Shown one piece after another: positions 10,534 to 19,549 of a stretch of DNA of 26,582 nt. A program made the position numbers and the translations under genes. The notes below the pieces were generated by a model, which was not told the origin of the DNA, ran no database searches, and saw only the letters and a program-made list of their open reading frames with translations. The first letter of the stretch is position 1. Every line of letters begins with the position of its first letter. Source of the DNA: Cylindrodendrum hubeiense (lineage: Eukaryota > Ascomycota > Sordariomycetes > Hypocreales > Nectriaceae); the NCBI GenBank assembly GCA_014621425.1, contig JAANBB010000502.1:1-26582 (forward strand). The letters run 5' to 3'.

Positions 10534-11583
10534 ATGGTTGAGGGGAGCTCCATCCCTCCCACCTTACTCTGTACGTGGGCGCGCAGGCGAGCAAGGCAGG
10601 CGAGGCAGGTACCGCTCCCCTCCCTCCTTCCAGTCAGGTATTCCGCCTTGCCCACCATTTTTTTCGCTGCCTTGTTGGTGTCAAATTTGTTATCAAGCAA
10701 GCTCTCTCTATAGCAACATCACCACCACCACTACCCATCCGTCATCCACTTCTTCTTTTCTTCTTCCCCTCTCCATCACGGTTGCAAACACTTACAAACC
10801 CTCTTTTTTTTCTTTCTCTTTCTCTTCCTCCACTCCCTCAAGGCACCGTCCGCCCACCCCTCATTGTTTGTTTGAGGCTCTGTCCAGCCTTGCGTCGTAC
10901 CGTGCATTGCTGTTTCTCGGCCCTGGCCTCGCATTGAATATTCAATTACTCGCCCTCGACAACCGTTTGCCCTCACAACCCTCGCCAAACCGTTTCAACC
11001 CGCCGTCTCCCACCAAGATCCCACCAAATCCCAAAAGTTCTTCTCCACACGGTCTGCTCCCACACGGTCTGCTCCTACAGCTACGGGAAGAAAAGCGACG
11101 GTGACAAACGGCTGCGCCATCCATTACAATCGACGCCCCTCCGACACGCCCGCGCTTGGCCCCCGCACTGGCCCCTGCACGTTGCGCTGCGCTTTACTGG
11201 CCTGAGATACGTACTATCTCTCAGACGCCCGCCACCCTAGTCCACCCTGCAAACCTCCCCCTACCCAGCGACTCCAAAAAGTCGTCAATCCCCCCCAGTT
11301 CCGCTTCTCCTCGGCCCACGCGGCTCTCCCTTCAACCTCGCCCAACCGCCACAAACCGAGTTCGACATCATCGCCATCAGCCTCTCCGATCCCACCTCTC
11401 ACACTGCGCATTGCCTGCCGCCGACCACGGCCCTGCGTTTCTGCTCGACCACGGCCCTCGCCATACCGACCAACCCGAGCGCCTCCTACCCCGCCGGTCT
11501 CGCGACCCTGTCCGTTCAACCTTGACGCGACTGGTTCTTGATTCGCCCCCGAGACTCCCTCTTGGAGAGGAGACGCCGCAATC
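10534..11583 (+). promoter_or_regulatory. promoter and long ATG-free leader of the Zn2Cys6 gene
   Basis: From the ATG at 10534 to the ATG at 11584 there is no ATG in any plus-strand frame, over about 1050 nt. The stretch is strongly C- and T-rich on this strand, with pyrimidine runs at 10740-10850 typical of fungal transcription start regions. This suggests a long unspliced leader of roughly 700-850 nt, kept free of upstream starts. A weak TATA-like TATAG is at 10709. Introns in the leader cannot be excluded. Confidence 0.5.
11046..11075. repeat. exact 15-bp tandem duplication in the leader
   Basis: CACACGGTCTGCTCC occurs twice back to back at 11046-11060 and 11061-11075 without change. It lies in the inferred leader of the transcription factor gene. 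Confidence 0.85.
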
Positions 11584-14500
11584 ATGGCCCCGTACGGGTC
11601 CGCCCAGGCACCCTCCATCGGCGGAGAGTCGAGCCCTACCGGCTCTTCCTCGACTCCCAACCACCATGCGCAATCCCAACCACCGCAACAACTGCCGACT
11701 CCGAACCAGGCCGGACTGCCAGGACACCAAGCAGGACTGCCTCTGAATGCGCAGCACAAACGCGTCTATCAAGCTTGCATCCCCTGTCGCCGACGCAAGG
11801 TCCGATGCGACTTGGGTAGTGTCGACAACCCACACGATCCTCCCTGCGTCCGTTGCCGTCGCGAGAGCAAGGAGTGCTTCTTCAGCGCAACCCGTCGAAA
11901 GCGCAAGACCGACGACGGTGAAGGCAGCGACGTCGACGAGTACATAGTCCGCAATGGTCGCAAGCGAGTTCAAACCAGCGGCAGCCCCCCGCCCTTCATC
12001 GATCGCCGCGCCTACAGCAACGTGCCCTTGACTCCAGGTGGCTCCGCCGGCCGAACTCAACCCCTGCGTCGGCCGGATGGCTCCAGACGCGATGACAGCG
12101 AATTTGGCGTTGACGGCGACGCGAACCAGACCCTGGAAAATCTCGAGGCTCAGACGGTGATGCGCCGCAGCGTGTTTGGACCCCATGACGCCCTTGACCT
12201 GCTCTATAAGGCTGCTACGGATAGGTGCGTCCCCCCACCCCATTCCCTCTGGTTCTGCAGATTGGCTTGGCCCTCGCCTCCCATCGGTTTAAGAATCACA
12301 CACTGACGTATAACAGTCCGGCCACAAACCACCATGAGCGTAAAGATAGCATGTCCTCCACCAAGCCGGCACCTCCACCGCCGCTGGCCCATGACGGTCT
12401 CCCAAAACACGTTCGTCGAAGTGCTATACCTGTAAGGATGGAGCAGCCGATCGACCCTGAGTTGTCACAACCCGAGTTGAGCAGCCAACCGGGGTATATT
12501 GAGGCTATCGCGGCCTGGCAGAGGTTTCGCTTTGTCCGAGCTGGGTGGTTTACCGCCGCCGAGGCCATCGAATATATCGACTAGTAAGCTCCATCTCCGC
12601 CAGTATCGCTTTCTTATACCAGCAAGACTAACATGGTGGCAGCTACTACAAGTACCTTTCGCCCCTAACCCCCATATCGCCCCCCACGTTTAGCAACCCT
12701 GCCTCTCATGTCACCTTGCTGTACGAGGAGCCCATCCTAACTGTCACCCTGTTGACCATTGCGTCCCGATATCGAAAAATGCCTGGCACAGGTGGTCATT
12801 GCCGCTCCCACGCTATCCACGAGCAACTATGGACTTATTTGCGTGGAATGATTGAGCGTTGCCTGTGGGGACAGGAAGCCTTCGGGGGTGGTTTCTGTGT
12901 GCCCTCGACAGCTATGTTTGATGAGTCCCAGACTAGCAGCACCGCCCCCTGGCGCGGACTTCGAAAAGGCAGTCTACGAACATTGGGGACTATCGAATCG
13001 CTCATGATCCTGACCGAATGGCATCCCCGCGCCCTACACTTTCCCCCGAGCGAGGCGACGGATGAACTAGTACTTCCCATGGGCCCCGATGGGTTGATGC
13101 CTGGCATGGACCCCAACGAAGACGCGAATGGATCTCTTGGCCAAAGTTTCGGAGGCAAGCGGATCGAAAGCTGGCTCGAGCCGGCGTGGAGAAGTGACCG
13201 AATGTGCTGGATGCTTCTCAGCACCGCCAACGGACTAGCGTACGAGCTTGGTGTTTTTGACGATATCGACGAAATGCTCAAGGACGATGCCATTATGCGA
13301 CTCGAGTACAAGGAGGAGGCGTACCGGCAGCGCGCCTACCGTATCAAACGCCTCCTGCTGATCTACACCACCCAGCTCGCCGGACGTCTCGGTTGGACAA
13401 ACATGGCTCCTGACCACCTCCGAAAGAGTGATCCAGCCATCTCTCGACGGCGGCCAGTATCTCACGAAGGTACGACGCCCGGCACAAACCCGTCTTCTCT
13501 ATCCAACGCCTTCAACTATGTCCCAGATCTTGAGCTTGATGACCAAATCATCCACTGTTGGGCGGGTATCAGCAACGCCATGCACATGGGTAACGAGAAG
13601 CTCTTCCGCTCCCGGAAGCACACGACGCAGATCATCCAGAGTGGCAAATATGTTGACCTTTTAAGGGACTTTGTGCCCTTGCTTCGTGATTGGTGGAGGG
13701 AATTTGAGCTATTCCGCCTGCCTCAGTTCATTCGACACATCCTGACCATCGAGTACGAGTACGTCCGTATCTACATCAACTCGCTATCTCTGCAGGCTGT
13801 CGTTGAACGATGTACCAACAACGCGGGAAACGCTGGAAACGCTAATAATGCGAATGTATTTGGACCTAACGGGCCTTTGTCAGCGAACGGGCACCAACAG
13901 CTCTCTCCACAGACCATGATCAACTTCGGGAAGCTCCCACTGGGTCAGCTGGGTGGCTTCACTGCCAATGACCAGGAGTATATCCGCGAGGTTGTTGAGG
14001 GTAGCCGCAACCTCCTCCGGACCGTTGTCGATGGGTTGTTGCCTGGCGACTATCTCAAGCACGCGCCAGTCCGCACGTACTTCCGTATTATTAGCGGCGC
14101 CATGTTCCTACTCAAGACGTTTGCACTCGGCGCTCCTCGGTCTGATGTTAAGATGAGTATCGAACTGATGGATTCGACTGTTGAAGCGCTCCGCAACTGC
14201 GTCGTTGACGATGTCCACTTGGGCATTCGGTTCGCCGACCTTCTCGAATCACTGACGAGCCGATTGCGAAACCGCTTCATTCAGGCTCCGACGATGCAAC
14301 AAGCATCAGGCAAGGGCCAGAGCCCTATGCCGGATGCGACGGGACATGGAGCCAACGGTCCCGCTGGGCCAAACGGAGAAAACAATGCGAACTGGGTTGG
14401 AGGCCATGCTCAAAAACTCCGAGATGGGCTTAATGGAAATTGTAAGCTATCAACCCCAGAGTATCTCGACACATGTGCTAACCATGCTGGAGTAGATCGA

Positions 14501-14851
14501 CCTCCCTCCCCTGCTCATGAGGCGAACGGCATCTCAGCCACACCGTTTGACCTCTCCACTGGCAACTTCCCCTACCCCGGCAACGCGTCTCTCGGCCCCT
14601 CCACACCCACCGCCGTCGACAATAACGTCTCTAATATGGACGTCAGCCTCTTCGACGATTGGAACAGCCAGGGTAATGAGATGTGGTATCTGCCACCGGG
14701 CCCGGCCTTCTTCCAGAACGTTGAGAATACCTCAGTCGCTATGACGGCCGAGGGTGTTAACGTTGGAGGGCTCGACCTGCTTGAATATATGGCCATGGAT
14801 CCCTCCCAGTTCCCGGGGCTTGATCCTTCGGGGCCGTCATCTAACGCCTAG
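11584..14851 (+). CDS. Zn2Cys6 transcription factor with fungal middle homology region, Aro80-like zinc cluster
   Basis: Four exons: 11584-12224, 12317-12583, 12643-14441 and 14496-14851, giving 1020 residues. The start has A at -3 and is the first ATG after a kilobase without any. The binuclear zinc cluster has six cysteines at 65, 68, 75, 88, 91 and 98 (C-x2-C-x6-C-x12-C-x2-C-x6-C), with [10 protein letters not shown] and PPCVRCRRE. It is followed by a basic RRKRK patch that should aid DNA binding and nuclear import. From about residue 303 a helical fungal middle homology region runs with [13 protein letters not shown] and [11 protein letters not shown] signatures. The C-terminus is Asn/Gly/Pro-rich, ending with acidic-hydrophobic pieces that suit an activation domain. 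The zinc-cluster wording resembles Aro80-type regulators of aromatic amino acid catabolism; that link is from memory and only moderate. The third intron (14442-14495) is 54 nt with no in-frame stop, so its retention would give 1038 residues. Confidence 0.9.
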
Positions 14852-16308
14852 GCAGCGCCAGATGGACAGCACAATATTATTAATGAACAGCCTCCCCCTT
14901 TTTAAGTGTCTGGGGACACTGTATCATGGTTGACATGACTTGATCTTTTATTGCAAAATAGCGTGTGGCAATTTTTTTGTTTGCCGTTTGAGACCAAAAA
15001 AGGCGCCTTCTGAGTGCCTCGGTGCCGCATTTTTTCTGCGGACATTATTTTCGATTTCTATTTCTTCACCTGCTTCGTGTAATTCGCCAACAAAAAAAAA
15101 CCCTAGGTTCTTTTCCTTTGTTCAGATAAGAACCGATCAAGGCGAATGGCAGAAGAATTGGAGGCATTGGGAGGACTATCAAAACACAGCACTCCAAAAG
15201 AGGGTAGAAATAGCGCTGGTAGACAAAATCAAAAGAAGAAGTTGAGAGCGAGATGTTAAATTCCATCAGCCAGTCTTTCAATGCCTGTGGTGAAGTTTAT
15301 ACGCGAAAGTGACAGCTAGAATAACTAACATCTTTGGCGTGGGATGGAATTGTTGCAGTGGGCCATGGACCACGTCTTTTAAAGCTCTTATTAAGCTGCT
15401 TACTTACATCCAGGCTTGCACGGCCCCATCCAAGCTCACAGCTCACTCAAAGTGCAGCCAAGCTCGATTCAACTACGACTCGTCACAATCAAAGCGAAGC
15501 ACGAGTCTCAGCAATAGAAACGGTAACAGTAACCATTTTTGATTCAATTGGCCTGTACATTCAATGCGTCCGTGATGCGCGCATGCTCTCAAACCCCATC
15601 AATACAAATACCACACCATTCAGCAGCAAACCAAAAATAACCACTCTCACCTCTTCCTTCTGCCCTCTCCCCTCCTCTCTCCCCTTCAGCATGCGCTGAG
15701 ACGGCGGTGGGAATACGTATCGTCCAAGAAAACCGAGTTTCCCCTTCCCAGGCGCATGCCACTCTGTTCAACGTAACGTCGCACATCCCCGGAAAGATGC
15801 AAGGCCACCGACGCCTCCTTCGAGGCTTGTCTCCAACCCTCTCGAAGCGCAGCATCTTGCGTTCCACCGGGGACAAATGCAACTTGCGAACGATCAGGAT
15901 GAGGCCGAGGCGGTCTGCCATTGGCCGAAGCCTATGCAGACACGTCGTCCCGCCCCAACCGCCCGGTTTCCATGCATTACTTCTCCCGTGACTGAGGAAG
16001 CATGCGGCTCCCCAGAGAGAAGTTTTTCGAGACAATAATGCTCAGCCTTGATCCCCAGATTCTTCAACTCGCTGTCCATCTCGGCCTCCAGTATAAAGCA
16101 TCCCTTTAATCAACACTGCAGCCCCCATTTTGTTCTTTTTTCTTTTTCCTCCGGTTTTTTTTCGTGTTCATCACTCAGTCCCTGCCCTTTCATTATCTGG
16201 TCATGTCTTGGACCGTCTCGTTCCCGCCTTCATTCAGATATAAATCGCTGAACCACTCTTGGCAAAGAAACAATAGGTTTTAACATTAAGATGTAAGAGT
16301 GAGGTCAT
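14852..16308. other. spacer between convergent genes, with 3' ends of both
   Basis: This stretch lies between the transcription factor gene (+) and the Taf14 gene (-), which converge. It contains A/T-rich 3' UTR-like sequence at 14860-15120 and 16090-16300. A more GC-rich part at about 15700-16080 has open frames on both strands, including a minus-strand ATG at 16079 reading MDSELKNLGIKAEHYCLEKL for 61 codons. I cannot tie it to a family or a splice model, so no gene is called. Confidence 0.45.
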
Positions 16309-17489
16309 CTAGGTGACGAGGCCCTTCTTGGACTGTTGGGGTGGTGTTAGTAAACATTACGAGTCATACAATTGTCGAGGGAAAGGAAGGCTCACCAGGT
16401 GGTCCCAGAGCTTAGTCGAAAGTCCTTCCGGCATGGTGTAGAGATCAATCGAGAACTCTCCGGCTTGAGTCAAGTCATCCACTATTAGCTCACCACACAC
16501 ACATCAATTGAAGAAGAGAAAAGGAAGGGAGAGGGGAGAAATGTACAGAGGAGTACCAGGTAGGAATTCTCCTCGGCCGTGAAATCAAACTAGGAAAAAG
16601 CTTACCCTCCACATCACTCCTAATGTACGTGTCCGGACCCTTGTTTTCGTTGATGAGCTGGATGACACGCAGCAGGTCCTCCTCTTCGAGCTTCTCCAAG
16701 GCCTCGGCAATCTTCTCGTAGTCGAACTTCTGGGCGCTCTTCTTGGTGGCGACACCCTTCTTCTTGGGCCGGTGGTCGTCGTCGGTAGGCAGGGGACCGG
16801 TCTCGCGCAGGCGCTCCTGCAGGGCTTGGGAGGGGTTCTTGAAGGTGACGTTGTGGACAACCTCGTACTTGTTCTGGGTGAAGTTGAGATCCTGGATAAT
16901 GGGGGCGAGCTTCGTCTTCTCGGTGGTGTAGCAGTCGATACTGAAATCAAACTCACCCCAACCCTCGTTGGAGCAGAGAAATGGTGGCTTGACGAAGGCT
17001 AGAGGGCGAGGCGGGTCTGGTTAGCAACCCGTCTTCGAGGGGGTGCAAAGCACGAGACCAATGGCAATAGCAAAGGAGAGGGGAGGCCTACTCTGTACGG
17101 GGTTGTCAAAGGTCGGATGCAAGTTGTAGACAACCTTGGTGAAGACGTCGGCGGGGCGCTCAGTGCCGTCCTCATCAATGAGGAAGATCTTCAAGCTCCA
17201 TTCTCGCATAGGAAAGCCATCGATGGCAGGTTTGTCACTTGGGGGGCATTCTTGTCAGTACTGGATGGCTCTTCTGATTGTGTATGTAATCGCAGCCCAA
17301 CCGAGTGTGGTTTCGGAGGCAAACAGCCCGGGTTGAGAGGGCCAGAGCCGCAGCAGGGCATGATGGCATGATGGTGTGAGGGAGAACTCACATGATATGT
17401 TGTTCAGTGACAACCTTGACTTTGCGCTGTAGATCGTCAGCACGGGGTTTGCGAGGAGTGGCGGATCGCCGAGTTCGTGGAGTAGGCAT
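16309..17489 (-). CDS. taf14: Taf14-type YEATS and ET domain protein
   Basis: Five exons on the minus strand: 17489-17392, 17237-17092, 16998-16606, 16481-16396 and 16332-16309, encoding 248 residues, close to the yeast protein's length. All four introns (154, 93, 124 and 63 nt) have GT/AG ends. Residues about 22-140 form a YEATS domain: EGFPMREW-like GFPMREWSLKIFLID, the HPTF loop (H73, T75, F76) and the GWGEFDF strand (W95, G96, F98). These are the positions that line the acyl-lysine pocket in the family. A basic linker (RPKKKG) follows, then an ET-type C-terminal helical domain from about 175 (KFDYEKIAEALEKLEEEDLL through FSIDLYTMPEGLSTKLWDHL). In yeast Taf14 belongs to TFIID, TFIIF, SWI/SNF, INO80 and NuA3 and binds acylated histone H3. 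The same nuclear role is expected here. The family call is strong; the complexes are inferred from orthology. Confidence 0.93.
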
Positions 17490-18244
17490 GGTTGGGGCGA
17501 GGGCTGTGTGGGGGGTACTGTGGGATCTCGGTGGTGTAGTTGTGTGTAATGGTCCACGAGCAGGGGCGCGGACAAGTCTATAGTAGGCTTCAAGGGACCA
17601 AGTGTGTTTGTGCTGTCCGTGGTGATTGCGATGGTGACGGTGATGTGAGTGCGATGATGGACAGCGGGCAGACAGACGGGACGGGAGGCAGGAAGGCAGG
17701 AAGACAAGAAGGCAAGAAGGCAGGCGGCGCGGTCAATGAGACGCGTGCAATGAGGCGTGCTTCGCGGCGTGCTTGTGCCACGGGAACTGCTGCTGGAGCC
17801 ACGAGAAGTGTTTGAGCCACGAGCAGTGCCTGACAGCTGACGAGACCATCAACTTGCGGCCGGCGCCAGCTGTCAAGCTCCTAACCCAGCAGGACGAGAC
17901 CTCTCACGGCCGAGTCCATCCTCGCCCTCGCTACGACACGCCGGAGCGAGCGGTCATCCCGTGGCCACCAAACGCGAATCACCGACAACCCAGAAACCAA
18001 CGACCCGGGAAGCCAACAGCTTTCGGCCGGCCAGCCAGCCAGCCAGAGCAAGGGGCAGCCGTGTAGACGGCGAGCAGCAGCTCCAAGCAAACAATGACGA
18101 CAAACGAGGGAGCAAGGAGAAGGGCAAGCCGAAAAGGCCAAGGCAAGCGGGCAAGCGGGCAGGGCAATCGGGAAGAACAGCCAGCAGCCGGTAGCCGGCA
18201 GCCAGCGGACAAGAAATGAAAAACGGCTGTCGTCCGTCAAACAC
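17490..18244 (-). promoter_or_regulatory. promoter and leader of the taf14 gene
   Basis: This 755-bp stretch separates the taf14 start from the 3' end of the membrane protein gene on the same strand. On the minus strand there is no ATG for about 350 nt before the taf14 start, which fits a leader. It holds AAGGCAG-type repeats (17685-17725), a doubled GAGCCACGAG unit (17797-17824) and a CCAG run (18028-18044). The open frames at 17881-18244 are Trp/Cys/Leu-rich and look like chance products of GC-rich DNA. Confidence 0.45.
17685..17725. repeat. AAGGCAGG-type purine-rich repeat
   Basis: Imperfect repeats of GGCAGGAA and AAGAAGGC units. The tract is purine-rich on plus, so pyrimidine-rich on the transcribed sense of taf14, upstream of its start. 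It may be part of the promoter's pyrimidine tract. Confidence 0.7.
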
Positions 18245-19549
18245 TCACCTCGACCAACATCCTGTTGTTGTCGGGAATCTCCCTTTCTCTTGGAACCCAG
18301 CGTGGGTGGGGGAAAAAGACAGGCAGACAGACACGGAGAGCTCTCTCACACGACTCACACACACGGCGACGGAGACGGGTGGGTAGGTCGGTTGGGTTGG
18401 GTTACAGGACAAATTCCTACAGCGATGGCGGAAAAGGTCGGTCGGACGGCGTCTGCGGGCGGCGGCGGCGGGCGCCGCCTGCTTGGCCTTCTTCTTGCGG
18501 AGGAAGAAGAAGATGGCGACTCCGATGAGAGCAATGACGGCGACTCCGCCGACAGCTCCGCCAACAATGGGGCCGATGGGGGTGCCGTCCTTCTTGGAGC
18601 TGGTCGAGGTGGCGGGGGCGGTCGAGGTGGTCGCGGTGCCGGAAGCGGTCGTGTCCGTGGCGGTGGTATCCGTGGCGGTGGCATCGCTGGTTACTGAGGA
18701 ATCCTCAGCGCTGGAGATGTGCGTCAGGGCCCATGCCGGGTCGTAGTCGAACAGGGTCGAGGTGCCGGTGGTGGCGGAGCAGTCGAGCAGAGTGAATGTG
18801 CTGTCGGGGTCGCTACCGGAGCCGGTGGTGGAGACGACGTAGGTGTAGCAGGCGCCGTAGGCCGAGGTGCCGCTGGACGCGGTGTAAGTTGGGATACTGT
18901 TGGACGAGAGCCAGGGACACTTACCAGCAGAGCGTATGGAAATCAGAGGGCAGGTCGCAGGCGCCCGAGAAGGAAGCATCGTAGTCAATGCAAGTCGTCT
19001 TCACGACGTTGCAGTCCGAGCTTGGGTCGCAGCAGCCGATGTAGTCGTCAGAGTAGGTGCAAGTGGCGCCGGCAGTGATACACGTGAAGGAGTCTAATTG
19101 GGATCTCTCGTCAGCATTATTCTTTATGTAATGCCGATCCCCATTGGATCTGATGTGTCTCATGATCAATTGTTTCTAAATCGGGCATCCCCGACTCGGA
19201 CAACAACTAACACCAGGGACGACCACCAGGGACGACCACCAGATCCAACGACGACGGGGCAACGCAAATACTCACTTCCGTCCTTTATGTAACCGCAGGT
19301 GTCGGTTCCAAGAGTGTAACCGGCCATGCGCTCAGCCAGCTCCATGCGGCCGTACAGCTCCGGGGCCTCGGTGGGCCGGGGCGAGAAGCCCATGGCGAGC
19401 TGGTCCTGATCACCGGCGACGGGGAGGCCAGTCTCGGTGGGGGGCGTCCATGACTCCTCGGCGAGGGACTTGAGGAAGGGGTTGTTGAGCCAGGCGGCGG
19501 CGGGCGAGCCGAGAGCTCCCCAGGCCAAGAGGGCGGCGGGACGACGCAT
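18245..19549 (-). CDS. putative type I membrane protein, Cys-rich ectodomain with Ser/Thr stalk
   Basis: Model on the minus strand: exons 19549-19276, 19093-18925 and 18872-18245, giving 356 residues. The start has A at -3. Residues 1-19 (Ala/Leu-rich, ending SPAAA) look like a signal peptide. A Cys-rich part spans about 86-179, including CCDPSSDC, CIDY, TLCC and YGACYTYVV. A Ser/Thr/Ala stalk (about 204-242, with ATDTT repeats) leads to one membrane helix (about 247-271) and an RKKK stop-transfer signal. This layout is common in fungal cell-surface proteins, some of them wall-stress sensors; this family has no function I can name. Intron 1 is 182 nt. Intron 2 is read as 52 nt, because a nearer acceptor would leave only 28 nt. 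After about residue 285 the tail is odd and Cys/Arg-rich, and its stop lies inside a GGTGAGTG donor-like string, so another 3' intron and exon may exist. Confidence 0.72.
19211..19240. repeat. 13-bp tandem repeat inside intron 1 of the membrane protein gene
   Basis: CACCAGGGACGAC is repeated exactly at 19211-19223 and 19224-19236 and then begins a third time. It lies inside the 182-nt first intron, which explains why this intron is longer than its neighbours. Confidence 0.8.

Noticed and set aside
11156..11746. 196-codon ORF overlapping the start of the Zn2Cys6 gene
   Set aside because: It starts with TTG and runs in another frame through leader and coding sequence; the zinc cluster lies in the frame from 11584.
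11377..12243. 288-codon minus-strand ORF antisense to the Zn2Cys6 exon 1
   Set aside because: It is a shadow frame over the zinc-cluster exon with no domain of its own.
15589..16079. Possible small gene on minus, reading MDSELKNLGIKAEHY and, in another frame, a 148-codon ORF
   Set aside because: The long frame starts with TTG, no splice model joins the frames convincingly and no family is recognised. It is left as spacer but could be re-examined with RNA data.
17881..18244. Overlapping minus-strand ORFs rich in Trp, Cys and Leu
   Set aside because: They are products of CCAG/GGCA-type repeats in the taf14 upstream region.
18290..18697. Gly-rich plus-strand ORF opposite the membrane protein gene
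   Set aside because: It is the antisense of the Thr/Ala stalk and basic tail of that gene.
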